This document shows positions 10,600 to 23,100 of a stretch of 64,000 nt of DNA, in pieces (positions within the stretch are counted from its first letter, which is position 1; every line of letters starts with the position of its first letter). The DNA comes from Effrenium voratum (lineage: Eukaryota > Sar > Dinophyceae > Suessiales > Symbiodiniaceae), in assembly GCA_963377175.1 (NCBI GenBank), contig CAUJNA010002791.1, forward strand, positions 570,435 to 634,434. Direction: 5' to 3'. The translations under genes were made by a program, and so were the position numbers. The notes below the pieces were generated by a model. It searched no databases, was not told the origin of the DNA, and worked only from the letters and a program-made list of their open reading frames with translations.

Positions 10600-12005
10600 T
10601 ATGAATGCCTGCTTCAAAGCAGCAGTAAACCGATGGTTCACCAGCTCTCAACCAACTGTAAACCATCCCTAGAACATAAATTCACACTCGAACCATAAAC
10701 CAATCCTAAAGCCATCCAAAACCAAACGTAAACTAAACACAAGCCAGCGCAAAACTAAGCCTAACTGCAACAAAGCAACCCTGAACAAGCCCTGAACCAA
10801 CCCTGACGATCCTAATATCGCCCGAAACCCAACAGTGAACCATGCCTACACCAGCTTCAAAACCAGCTTCAAACCATTCCGAACAAACCCACACCCAACC
10901 AGGTTCAAACCTAGAGCCAGCCCTAGCCCACCTGAAACCAACCGTTGACCTGCCAGAGCCAACCCGACAAAATCCAATGCAAGCAACCGCAAGGATAAAT
11001 CAACCCTGAAACAGTCCTAAACTAGCCCCAAGCCAACCAGAAATCAATCCAACATCCAGCCCCAACCCAGGCCTGATCCAACTCTAAACCCCAGCCCTAA
11101 ACAAGCCGTGATCCTAATGCAACCTGAAACCAACCGTAGACAAGCCTTCAACCAGCCAACCATCATACCGAAACCAATCTAAACCACCCTCAAGCCAGCC
11201 TTAAACCAGCCCAAGCAGCATCAAGCAGCCCTAAAGAAGGCTAACCCACCTTGAAGCCACTCTAAACCAACCTGAACCAAGACCAACCCCAAACCCACCT
11301 CAAACCAACCAACCCCATCATTACAGCAACTCCAAAGAGAAATTAAACACCACCCTAGACACGCCCAACACCCACCCTAAGTGACCCAAACCACGACAAC
11401 CTAAACCCCAAGCCAAGTCGTAGCCAAGCCTGAACCAACCGCAAACCGACCTCAAAACGTACCCTAAACCAGCGCTGCAGCCGAAACTTTCAACAACTAG
11501 CCCTAGACCAGCAGTGAACCAACCCTAAACCAACCAAACAAAACCCCAAAACGGCCTAACAAACCCCTTAAACTAGCCATTATCCAAATAGTAACCCTGG
11601 ACCAACCCTAAACCAAGCCCAAACCCACCCTTAACCGGCTCTGAGTCAATCCTAAGGCGGCCTGAAACCTGTACAGCCACCCAAAACTATATAACTGCAA
11701 CACCAACCCTGACCAGCACTTGACTCACAACCCTGCACTAGTCACAGCCGCAAACCAACCCTAAACAAGTGTTAATTCAATCCTTAGTTCACCCTAAACC
11801 AACTGAAAGCCAAGCCTAAACCAGTGTTAAAACAGCCCTAGACCCTTATCTTAAACCAGATGCCAATCCGAAAGCCACACAAGCAGCCCTAAACCAGCCC
11901 CAACTCCACCCTAGCCCTTAGCCAATCTTAACCAACCCTTCACCATCCTTGACACGCAAACCAGCCCGAAACAAAACCAGTCCTCAACCAACCCTACAGC
12001 AACCC
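10600..12005. repeat. Degenerate telomere-like tract (ACCCTAAACCA-type)
   Basis: About 1.4 kb in which AACCAACCCTAAACC-like words recur with heavy substitution and irregular spacing. Clearer CCCTAAACC words stand near 11520-11640 and 11755-11830. A much cleaner version lies at 58020-58310. Dinoflagellate telomeres are TTTAGGG-type, so this may be an old interstitial telomeric tract or a satellite derived from one. No ORF is present. Confidence 0.6.
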
Positions 12006-12044
12006 GACAGCAACCACACCAATACTCCAAAAGCTTGCACTTTC

Positions 12045-12112
12045 CTTTTGATCTTCGGGATCTTCGGGGTGTTCGAGGTCTTCGGGATATTCGGCCAAAA
12101 CTTGCAGCACCT
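12045..12112 (-). CDS. Candidate acidic exon
   Basis: Follows an acceptor (GTTGGGCGACAG) and reads EVLQVLAEYPEDLEHPEDPE, with internal repetition of the CCCGAAGATC word. It could be an exon of an acidic repeat protein. No phase partner was found. Confidence 0.25.
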
Positions 12113-12199
12113 CTGTCGCCCAACAATGCGGTGCTTTTTCAATGCACCTGCTGTGGAAGACTTGCCATTGCTCCAATTCCTTGCAAGAACCGCTGCAGG

Positions 12200-15100
12200 A
12201 CTCTTGCTTCCGCTGTAGCCGCATCCCATGGCAATGCAGCGAACTCATCAACCCATAATAAGTTCAACATGCTGCGGTGTTGACCCATGGGTCCGTGCTT
12301 TTTTGAGGTACTAGTGCCCGCTGTGGCTGCTTTAAAAGGGAACACATACATGCACAAATCTGAGGTGTTGTTGTGGCCTTTTTAGGCCAAGTCCATCGTA
12401 CGTCCATTCGCGGCAGAACAAGCTCGTGCCTCGCGGCTTTTGAAAGAGATCTTTATGGGCCGTCCTTTGCCAAAGGAGCAGAAATGGCGGCAGTGTGTCT
12501 GGTTTCAAAGTCAATTGCGCGGTCTTGCGAAAAACCAGAGCTCGAGCAACAATGCCGGGGAAATCTATGCAGGTTCAAAGTGACCAAGACAGCACACTTA
12601 GCTTTCCAGTGGCGATGACAACAAGTTTCGTGCTGTCAACACTATCATACACAAACATCTCTGCCTTGCACTGGCATTCTTCATTTGATTGCTTCTCTCA
12701 CCTGTCCACGAAATGCGTTTGCCGAACGCTGGTATTTGCCTGTTTGATTTGCGCCTCTTGCCTGTCCACAGGATTCGTTTAGAGATATCGAGGTGCTTCC
12801 GCTGGAAAGGGTGAGCATGCCTTCTTGATTTTATGACCTCCGCTAGAACTTTTGAAAACGAATTCAAGGTCGTACGCCTTCAGCTTTCCACGCCCTTACA
12901 AAGGAATGATGTCTCTATAGTCCATGAAATTCGAGATGTGATCTGCGGCTTGTGCCCAAACGGGTGCGCACTCATGAGCTTCGGCCGATACCATATATTC
13001 CATACTTTCAAGAAATCAGAAATCTCAACCTCAATTGGTTCCATGGCTTCTGCAGGTTCCTCAATTCTCTCAGTTCTGCCATACTTGGACTTGGGGCGGG
13101 GGTGGGGGGAGTTTTCGGGCCTTCCTGCGACGAGAGGGCCCCCAAATTCCCACTGGTTTGAGCCGCAAAGCAGGTGAAAAAGCAGCCAATGGTGTCCGAG
13201 CATGCAAAGCGTTCCATGAAACATGCCTTGCTGGACTGTTGCTAGAATTGGAGCCGAGAAGACTCACCCACCTTTGCCAAGCACTCATAGCTCTTCCCAA
13301 CCGACATCAGGTTTGCACTGGCTGACTGGAAATTCAATATGGTCAGCATAGCCTCCACGTGACTTACAAAAAGGATGCCGTTTACCATCCATAAACACCA
13401 GAGTGGCTCCTTTCTCGTACGGTTTGTGAGGGGGAAACAACCCTTGGCGCCGCTAAGCACGGCTTGGCGCATCTTCGCTTCGCCGATGACCGACCGCTAG
13501 ACGCGCCCCGACCTGTCGCGGCAGGATGCCAACGTGTCCATCGCCGCCGATGCTGCCCCGGCCTGCGTGGCATGCAAGCCACGGTCGAAACTCTGGGGGG
13601 ATGCGGAAACACAAAAACAGAAAGTGTTCCTTTCATATCTGAAAAAGGTACATGTAGGAAGGCGCCCAGGGAATAACACGGAAATCGGCCCTGACTCCAC
13701 CTCATGCCTTGCATCTCCATCCGGTGTGAGGCCACGTGCGCCACATGCCCTGGCCGTGTTTGCAAAAAATGTTACTTTCTCGGCAGAAACTGGAAACACG
13801 GAAGCAGCGAAAGTGTAAGTGTGGAAAGCTGAAAGTGTTCAGAAATCCTCAAAAGCACGTACATGGGTGCAACATGCGTTCTTTTGTCGGTATATCCTGA
13901 TGTCAAAATCCTGCTGAGAGTTGATGCATCAGCATCCCTGCGTCGTCCCGAGAGGCCCGTGAGTGCGACGCATTTGGTTCGCACAAGGATCCCTTGGATT
14001 TGCCTACGACCACTTTGGTGTTGCTGCTAATTTGTGAAGCTTAACCTATCCTCGTGACCCCTGTGGCACACTCCAAATTCAAGGAGACCTTCGAGGACTT
14101 TGCGAGGAACATTTGCAACAAAGCGTCCCCTCGATGGTTTTGTTCCGTGCTTGAGCATTTGCCACACAAGTCATGTTTCTCACCATCAAACAACTCTATG
14201 CCACGATACTATAGCTGGTTTTAGCTGAGAATCCTGTCATGGGCATTGTTTACGCGGGGGCTGATGTGCATCAACCAATTCGTAGGGTGCTTCCAGCAAA
14301 AACCGAACAACACAAACAAAGACAATGTAAATAATATAGGGCCTAAATCGCTACACACACATTATTGCCCTACCATGAGCTTTGTATTGAAAGTGCGCCA
14401 CCAGTTCGTCACTGACAGTAGCCACACTGCCACTCCCTCCCTTTCGCCTCCACCAGCTGCCGGGTTTGTGCCGAGCTTCCGCTGGCCAGCTGCACCAAGC
14501 ACCAGGCGGCCTGCGAGCGGCTGGTGGCGCCTTGTGGGAACCTCCACAAGGTTGCTCCGAAGGCCAACGGGCCAACGGGAGTGACTCACCGTTGCGCTTT
14601 TCTGCGGCTCTCATTTGGTGCCTCCGGCGGTTCCAACTAGTGGCTTTGACTGATTGACAGGAGCTGAGAGCCGGATATCCCAGGCCACCAAGCACTCAGG
14701 CAGCTGTCGGGAGCTGGAATCAGCGTCAAAAAAGGATGCGAATCTGTCCGCTCAACATCCAGGCATATCCACATGGAAAGTGAAAGCGGGCCCGCAGCAA
14801 CGCCATGCAAAAGGCAGCATCATAATTTCAGTGTTGATTTGGATTGTGTGTAAGGTTGGTTGCCAGGGGTGGGTTGAAGGCTTGTTACTGCAAACAGGAT
14901 TTAGGTTTGGAAGGCAGGTTCAGTTCAGGGTATGTTCAGCAATTCTCAAAGCCTTTCACATGTATGCAGGATCTGATGGTGAAGCTAGACCTGCAGGGTG
15001 CCCTCTGTGCATAAGAGCCGCTACCAAAGTCTTCATGTGTCAAACTGGAGTCTCCTCTGAATCCTTAGTGTTAAAGTCTCGGCTGAATTGTTGGGTGTTT

Positions 15101-15260
15101 TGATCCTATTCCGCTCCAATACCTATCCCTTGCACGAACCCTTTCCGTGGTCATACGAAGGTCCCGATCATTCCTGCCGTTCTTACTTCTTGCTTCCTTG
15201 CTCGTGCTTCCGGGCTTCCTTGCTTCCTTGACTTCCTTAATTTGTAGCTCTCTTGCCTCC
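12200..15260. other. Long stretch without a supported gene
   Basis: Intron- or intergenic-like sequence. GC-rich patches at about 13440-13560 and 14450-14570 could each hide one exon, but both strands give protein-like translations and neither can be chosen. No tandem repeat of note. Confidence 0.4.
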
Positions 15261-15261
15261 T

Positions 15262-15345
15262 TCCTTCTTTTCTTTCTTCCTTCCTTCCTTCCTTCCTTCT
15301 TTCCTTCCTTCCTTCCTTCCTTCCTTCCCTCGCTTCTTCTCTCCT
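15262..15345. repeat. CCTT microsatellite
   Basis: Interrupted (CCTT)n run, the source of a spurious lysine/glutamate/arginine-rich minus-strand frame at 15071-15742. Confidence 0.9.
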
Positions 15346-16299
15346 TTCCCCGATCGGGCATAAGCTGCTTTTGAATGCCTAATAGGCCTGCTTTTTCGAA
15401 GTTCCCCTCATGGTAACTTTTGGCTGTGCTCCACACAACAAAGTGTCCCATTGTTGTTGTTATCCCCCCACTTGTTCCACTAACAAACACAAAGTCGCTT
15501 TCCCCCTCTTGGCCTGGGCCCAGCCATTTTTCGGCCGAACAAAGCGAGACCCCCCGCCACGCCTCAGCTCTGCCGCCAGGACTTGCACCGGAGCCTAAGC
15601 TGAAAACCCCTTCCGACACATCATCTAAGCGAGTGCAGTGGAGGTTCTCTTGCAGGCGAAGCAGCTGCTGTTTCCACATTCTCCACATTCCACTTTGGTG
15701 ATGCGGTTGATGGTCGCGGTTCCGCGTATTCCGTCGGTGCATTGGGGCAACACTTGCAACTGGTCACATGCTTGAACCCAGTCTTATGATTCCTTTGCCA
15801 TCAAGCGAACCGTGTTTCGTCAAAAGGCCAAGCTCAAGCTTCTTCTGCATCGAAACTGCCATGTATTTTACCAAGTGGGCGGTCCCTCTCGAGAAGGACT
15901 GCTGACAAACCCGCAACAGTGATGTCCAATTCCATGAACAAGTCGATGAATCGCAAACGGACGACTCAAGCGATGAAGCTTGGTCCACATGAGTACATAT
16001 TTGGTTAATGCTGGCCACAGCCCCTTGCTCACTGGGGCGAAATGACGAACCTCCGTCAACTGTGCGGCTGTTTATAACCGAAAGCCGAACTTCAGCAGAA
16101 GCGGACCGGATCTGGCTGGAGAATCTAGGGGTTATTGGAGGAACAAATCCCTCAAGGAGCGCCAAAAATACCTGCAGGCCCAGAGATCCGGTCCCAGCTT
16201 GTCATTTGTCCGATTCCAAGCCGTGTCAGCTACTATCCAAAACCTCATATAAGGATCCACAAGGGCCTCCGCAACTCTCACCTCTTGTCTCACCCGGTC

Positions 16300-16369
16300 C
16301 TGTCTGGGACTCTGGGCCATCCGTGCGGAGTGCCGCTATCAGAAGCTCTGCGCCCCCGCAGCGCAGCAC
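16300..16369 (-). CDS. Candidate exon with helical-repeat-like sequence
   Basis: Begins at a clear acceptor (CTTCGGGATTCAG) in phase 0 and reads VLRCGGAELLIAALRTDGPE. The GGAELLIAALR pattern resembles armadillo/HEAT-type repeats common in dinoflagellate proteins. The donor is not defined and there is no partner exon. The family hint is inference from one helix. Confidence 0.3.
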
Positions 16370-18499
16370 CTGAATCCCGAAGACCGAGTAAAAACTGCCC
16401 AAAGGCTTGAGACCCTGCTGTGCAGACATTACACCGAGGAAGGGGCAAGGAAAATGCAGGAAGGGCGAATGGGGGACCCTGCTTCGTCCCTTCTGCATGG
16501 AAGCAAACCGAATGCCGGGCTATGATCATTGCTTTACCACTGCAAAGAGTCCTCGCAAATTAGCGGGAAGACAAACAACTGCATAAGGTTGAAGGCTTAA
16601 AGATCAAGACTGGATCTTGCCAGGAATCATCGTTTCCTGGTGAGGAAGGCTTTCATGAGAGGGTTGGCCGCCGTCTCTCCAAACATCTACGTTGCTACTG
16701 TAATTTGTTCCGTTTCAACGTTTGCATGTATCCAAACCAAGCTGGCCATCGCCGGACCTCTCCTTTGGAAGATGAGGACCGTTGAAATACGGGCCCCTTT
16801 GTGGATGGCGCTGTTTGGGACAAAACACATCAACCACCGTGTTGAGGGGTCAATCTCATTTTGAGAAGAGCCCATGATCTGATCTCCCAAACTCAACTGC
16901 AGTCCATGTGAGAAGCTTGATCTCCCCCTTGACCTGGGTTTGCCAAAACCTAATCAAAAAGTGGACCCATTGCCAATGCACGGTCCAACGCATCGAACGC
17001 TGACTGGGAGACATGATGGGTGGCCCATCAAGCTGCGCGAGTCACACGCTTGCGCGCATCAGGGTAATCTAGACCTGAGGACGGAAATCCAAGCAGCCAT
17101 CAACCATATACAAGGCTCAGGGTTTGTCTAAGACCATGATTTCCTGCTCAAAAGCGGGACAAAGACAAGCAATCCCCGGGTTTATTCTCCTGGAAACCGC
17201 TCAACACCCCCCCCCCCATTCTGTCGCCCCAGCGTTGGCAATGGGTGGCCGCGGCTGGGCGAGCGCCTGCCAAAGGTCAACGGGAACGCGGACTCCATGG
17301 GAACGTGACCCGAGAGTTAGGAAGAAGAGATCCTTTTCTGGGGCTCACCATTTTTTTCGCAGGACTAACAAGCTGTCTTCATTCAAAGGTGATCCATTGT
17401 AGAGGGGATCCGTCACAATTGGAGGGCAAATTCCGACCGGTTCAATCTGAATTGGAGGCCCGGCTGGAGCAGAGGTGCCACCTTGCTCCGTCTTGGTGGA
17501 ACCCTTCACAGAGCGACTCGATAGCAAGCTTGCCGAAACAGGCGAGCGCAGGCGAGTGCAGGCGCGCACATGGCAGTATGAACAAAGGCCTTGGAAAGAC
17601 ATGCGGTTTGATTTTGAGCTGTGACCTTCCTTTCCAAGGGCACATGCAGCTCGGAGGCTCGGAGTGACCGCGCCTCTGCGCAAGGCCTGCTGGTTTTCAA
17701 GAAGCAGCTCGGTTTGAATTGCAACCGGGTGAGTGCACATAGTTTCCCATGGGGATGCATGCACCAACTTCTCTGATGTTTCCTCTTTTAGGACAATAAA
17801 CATGAATAATTACCACGCGCATAGCTACATGATATCCACCCCTGCCGTCCGCCCCCCGCCAATGCAACCCCTCTGAGGCCTTCCGGAGCCCACATAGCGC
17901 CGCGTACCGCTGACCTCAAGCTGCACAGTGCTTGGCGCTGCTTCGTTCTCTTCCCAAACAGCGACATCTGGGATTGTCGTAAAATCAAGGGACTTCCCCC
18001 AAACATGGTTGATATCCCTTGGCTTCCCTTCAACACCTTTAGAGCCAACCCAAACGGGTTCCTTAAACAGGGTTTGGTTCTGGCAAGGTGCTGCGCAGAT
18101 TCCAGGAAAGTTCCAAGAAGGGATGTCAAAGTTGCGCCTCTCCACGTCTCCCCCTTTTGGGACCCTTCTGTTCGCTTTTGCGGCGCATGATTGGAATACA
18201 AAGCACGCGCCGAAAAAAAAGTCGAAGCCGAGAAACGCTAGCTTTTTTTTCCCGAAGGACTCCCACTCTGGAGCAAGCTCATGGAATCAGGAAGGCACAC
18301 AAATCAGCCGAGTCAAACGAGGAAACCCTCGAACCTGTCACATCAGAAGTACACAAAAACTATCCTACAATAGGGCGCGTGAAATGAAAAGCACCTGTGG
18401 TCCACCGTCATGATGACGCCAATACTGCGTGACTTTACGTGGCTAAATATACCTAGGAAAGCAAACAGCAAAACAAACACGATCAACAAAAAACGCCTC

Positions 18500-18600
18500 A
18501 GCCGCCATCACTTGTTCATACGCAAGCCATTCACCACTCCCGCCTGGAGGAGCGGTGCGCAAAGCCTCCACCAGCGCCAGTTCAGGCACCTTCCATAGCT
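18500..18600 (-). CDS. Candidate exon, unknown product
   Basis: Starts after TGCCGTTGGCAG and reads LWKVPELALVEALRTAPPGG, then a segment with GEWLAYEQVMAAEAF. Composition is protein-like. Candidate donors are GT after GAACAA or GC after GGCTGAG. Not linked to another exon. Confidence 0.35.
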
Positions 18601-19029
18601 CTGCCAACGGCAAAGTGCCCCTCGGGCCCCCGAAAAAAAACACCCAAAGCACCCAAAGCGCCACAAACATGAAACCCTAATAATTCGGCAAAATGACGGA
18701 CTAAACTTGCCAATAATTAATCATGAAAGACCTACAGGGAGCCTCCAAAGCAGGTGTGTTGAAACTTGTGGAACGCTTTCCACTCAAAAGCCCAATCGTT
18801 CCAAAATGCCAAGACAACCAACGCAAGCTGGAAGCGACTGGCAGAATGTGCCTTGAACCTAGCAATGGTGAAGATTTGCAACACCGCACCCATTCCAGAT
18901 TCCAGGAATGAGAGCTACCCAGCAGAGGCCCAAGAGTTGGGGGAAAAAGAGCCTTTTCCTCTTCCATTTCCGCTGGTCATCTCGTCTGAAGCAACGTTTG
19001 ATGTTTGACCTTCCTTTCTGTTTGTGTAG

Positions 19030-19092
19030 GCCTCGGCGGCCAAGATCAAAGCAACCATTGTGGCACAAGAACAAGCCAACATCGGAATGCAA
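19030..19092 (+). CDS. Candidate plus-strand exon, helical
   Basis: Directly after a strong pyrimidine-rich acceptor (CTTTCTGTTTGTGTAG) the sequence reads ASAAKIKATIVAQEQANIGM. The acceptor is among the best in the window, yet the strand is opposite to the neighbouring candidate exons and no donor or partner was settled. Confidence 0.28.
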
Positions 19093-19249
19093 CCTAGACC
19101 TTCCCAAGTGCTATATAGGGGCCAAAATAACCAGACATATTATCATTTTTCTGATCATGTCTTAATGGAGGTTCTAAAGTACCCCACAAACCCATTCTAA
19201 TGATTTTGGCCCATAGGCTATGGGGAGATTAAAATGCCAGTCAAGCGGG

Positions 19250-19339
19250 AACGCTGCAGCATTTTTGGTGGGAAGCAGCGTGAGCAACCCCAGCCTGTGT
19301 GTGACCTCCTTCCGAGCTCTGGGTGTGAGGCCAGTCCAA
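19250..19339 (-). CDS. Candidate exon, unknown product
   Basis: Follows CGACCTGTTTCAG and reads WTGLTPRARKEVTHRLGLLT, then LLPTKNAAA. A GT donor (AAGGAG then GTCACA) or a later GC donor is possible, so the 3' end is approximate. Confidence 0.28.
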
Positions 19340-20130
19340 CTGAAACAGGTCGGACGGTAGGAAAATTCATCTGAGCTCATGCAGAGTATGTTTCATGAAG
19401 CTGCAACGCTGTCAAGCGCTTTGCTTTGTGGCTTTGGTCATGTCAAAAGTGCGCTCTCTTGGCGTCTTTTCGTTCCGCAGGTCTCTGGTACACCCCGCTC
19501 CACGCAAAGCCCGCGCAGCACTTTGCCTTGCGACTTGGGAAGGTAAGTGGCACCCATGAGACAACGATTTGCTTCTCTGGTCCATTTTGCTGGTCTAGCA
19601 GCTGGCTTATTGTTTCTTGCTCAAAAAATGCGTCTCTCGAAATGAGGGGTAACGCCAAGCAAAACTTAAGCGCTCACCAAACCTCGGTGTGCCCTAGACA
19701 TCGGAATAGGACTCAGCGGAAGCAGGGCTGCTCTCTCATACCGCAAGCCTCGCGAGGCAGGGTCAAAACAGACAGCGCCAAAGGCGAGCAACCCTGTTAC
19801 TGGCGGCCATCGAAATAAAGGCACCCTTCTCATGTAAAAGTTGGGGCGAAGCAGTTTTTTTGATCCACGCGGCCATTTGCGATCACGCAGGTCCACAGTT
19901 TCAGCGCCGAGATAAGATGGAAAACAAAGAGCTGAGGAAAAGCAACGCAAATAGGACAAGAAAACACACAGCCAAACGAAGCACAACAGAAGGACAATTC
20001 CTCGGCTCGTGAAATAAAAGTGGGGGCGAAGTTGATGGGGGCCTGCTTGGCAACGAAGCAACTGATTGCAAGATCAAGTGGCCAGAAAAAAAAAAGAGAA
20101 TAAAACAACTCACAGCGGGCAGGGGAAACT

Positions 20131-20161
20131 CTAGGGGTGTCCTTTTGCCATTGGCGTCGAC
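20131..20161 (-). CDS. PsbP-like gene, possible terminal exon
   Basis: After acceptor GCAGGCTACAG the phase-matched frame reads STPMAKGHP and ends at TAG. PsbP proteins usually stop a few residues after the SF motif, so a tail this short is reasonable, but the choice rests only on the acceptor and phase. Confidence 0.25.
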
Positions 20162-23100
20162 CTGTAGCCTGCTTCTGATGGATCTGGTTTGAGGGCTGTG
20201 GACTGTGGGTTGCGCACCCATGTTCATCCAAAGCATCTCTCTTGGACGGTGTGGCAGAAATCTCTCAGGGGCCTTGGGCAACTATAGTGAGATGTGAAGA
20301 GCAAGGCTTGGTGGAGGGCAGCTCCTCCCGCCTTCCTGCCTTCCCCAATCCCTGCATAGCTTCTTGCGCGGATGTTTCCCTTTCACTTTCAAGCCAAACA
20401 GAAAGGGATCCTTTGCATCCGGCATGAAAGGCAGGCACCGAGAAAGCCAATGCATGGAATGCATGTCGCGTCTCCCTCGACGCCTGAAGGACTCAAAGGA
20501 GCCGCGCGTCGGCTCCTCCAGCTTCTTCCACTGCTCCTCGGGCGCCTCAGCGCGCGAGCACGCGACTTGGCCCGTCCCGGTCCCAAGTCGGACTCGCCGG
20601 AGGAAAGCGAGTGTCACGAGTGGCCTTCAGCCTTCCCGGCATGGGCCAAAGGGCAAAGGGAACACGGGAACTCGGGGCCACCCTCTCCGTGGAAAGCCCC
20701 AAGACCAGGAAAGCGAGCGCCCTCTCAGTCCAAAAGAAACGACAGACTTCTCCGAACTTCCGACAAATCCGCCGCCTGGGAGGTCACCGTGTAGAGGCGG
20801 CCTTTCTGCAGCGCCACTCTCACCAGGAAGTGGTTGAAGCCTCAAAGGCAAGGCGCACACTCGGCGCTGCCCAGCAAAAACATGAAACTGGTCAAAGGGG
20901 TGGCCAAAGAAACTGACAACAGTGTCCATGGTGGTTCAAACCCAACCACAAATTTGGGCTTATGAAACAAAGGGCACTCCTTCAGGAACGGCACGAACAC
21001 TGACACCCGAAACTCTCCAAAGTTCTTGTTCAAGCTTACATGAAGAATAGAGGTTGCGGATGGACTCCCAATTGCACATGTGACAAGATACCAGCCTTCC
21101 CTCACCGCCCAGTAAAACCTTGTCGACCGATGATGCCAGCGGATTGGTAACATGCGCCCACCTGGAATATGCGAGTCATACTCCCCACGCCTGATCGTGT
21201 CCCATCAGAGCCGGGGAGAATTGCACACTTGTCAAGCCTCAAGCATGCAGCAACTGCTTTCACCCAACAATGCAGACTGTCAGTTGGGACACATGTGCTC
21301 GGCTGCAGTGTTTTAGCTGCAGCACCTGCCAATACATGCAGGCAAAGAAACATCCCACATTTGGGACTGCTGAACTGCTGATGCTTAAACAACATCTGCA
21401 TGAACCACAGGTTTTGTTCCCGCGTCCCTCCCAGAAGGAGCTCTTGGTCTTCCCCCCTCCACCTCTCCCTTCGGCCTCTTGAGGTATCGCAGCGGTACTC
21501 GATGAGATACGTGGGGATGTCCCCGGCTGGCGCTTCCTTCGCCTTGGTCAATGTTCAACCCTAGAGCTTATCTTCTTTCCAATCATGGAAGCCGTGAGGG
21601 TTTCGGGAAACAGCCCGCTTGAAAAGGTCTCCTGTCCATGTCCGTGCTTGGAGATCATTCTTTCTCCCAGCACGTTATCAAAGAACACAAATAAATGTTG
21701 CTATCTGGTTTCCCGGTCACGTTCAGCACATCCGTCTCAAAGTTCCCATCCTTCTGCCGCTCGATCGCGGCGATCCGGTCGGCGACCACGTTGGCCGACC
21801 CCACCTCGGACCTCGGTTAGGGAGGCGCGCGCAAGCACCAGCTTGCCAACGGCCTCGAAAACAAGCTTCGAAACTGACACTAAGCCGAGCGCAGGCTGTT
21901 GGCAAAGACCTCATCAATGGTAAGTCCCACCTTCCTTGGAGAAATGCACATGAAACAGTTCAAGCGTTGAGCATGTTCGGCGCACGCTTGCTTTGGCACA
22001 TGAAACTGGTGCCTCACCCTTTCCCGCCAAGTCTCCACTTGCCGTAAGGATCCGAAGCCGTGACGCTGCGCTCGTAGAGGTGCGTCTTGGCCAAGATGAA
22101 CTTCCTGATGGTCTGGGTTCCATGCTTCGCTTGGGAATGCTTTGGTGAACCTGCATAACAAGCTTTTGTTTTGTCACACCAAGGTGGACCTAAACCCAGC
22201 TTCCCTGTTGGACAATTCGACCACGTCAAGACCTAGGGCCCCATAATCAAGAAACAAACACCTGTCCTGACTGGCAACAAACGTGGCCATTCGTGTTCAT
22301 CAATAGCCCAAAGGCACGCTATGGCACATCCCGAGAATCTTGTGAACCTCAAGCCTTGGAGGGAGAGGGTGCCCTAGTTGATAAAGTGATAGAAAGCCTC
22401 ACCGTTGTCACAGGTAGCTCCTTTTCATAGAAGGAAGCAAGTCATCATGGCATGGCACTTTTGTGCACTACAGGCCGCATGCTACAATGTTATTGGTAAT
22501 TAGCAGTCCTATCAGCAGTCAAGCTAGGGACGCAGCGGATCAGCTTGACTAGATTCGAGTAGTAGCTGCAGAGATTGACAAACACCCAGACACCGTGCAC
22601 AAAGCCTCGTGTGTTTCATGTGTTGCTTCTGGACGATTTGTTGAGCACATAGGTGAACCGTCTTGCGTAAGCCATCATGCATAGACCACCTGACTGAAGG
22701 CAAGCCACTCACATCTCTGACTCCGCAAACACACCACTTCTATTTCTGCGCGTCCCCTCGACAAACCTGAAGCTAGGAGCCCTAAAGGGGGCACTCAAAC
22801 CACCATGAGACAGTGGATCTGCCCATTTCGTGTGCCGTTTGGAGGAAAACCAACTTCCGGCAGAAGCCTATATCCGAGGCACTCGTTCCAAGAGAAGCCG
22901 GCCGGCAACTCGATGCTGAACTGGTCGTTGCCGATCTTTGTGAGGCCCTCATAGCCGGCCCACAAGGGGCGACATGAAAAGTCAGATTCCGGTGTGCCTT
23001 CGAACATGCAATTTGAGTTCCCAATTTGGCTCCCAAGGTGAACTGCATTGATTACTATACTGGACTGGTGTACTGATCTGCCCATCTGCGGTGTGTCTTG

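Noticed and set aside
15071..15742. 223-codon minus frame with a Lys/Glu/Arg-rich middle
   Set aside because: The charged part is the CCTT microsatellite and the rest has no protein-like pattern.
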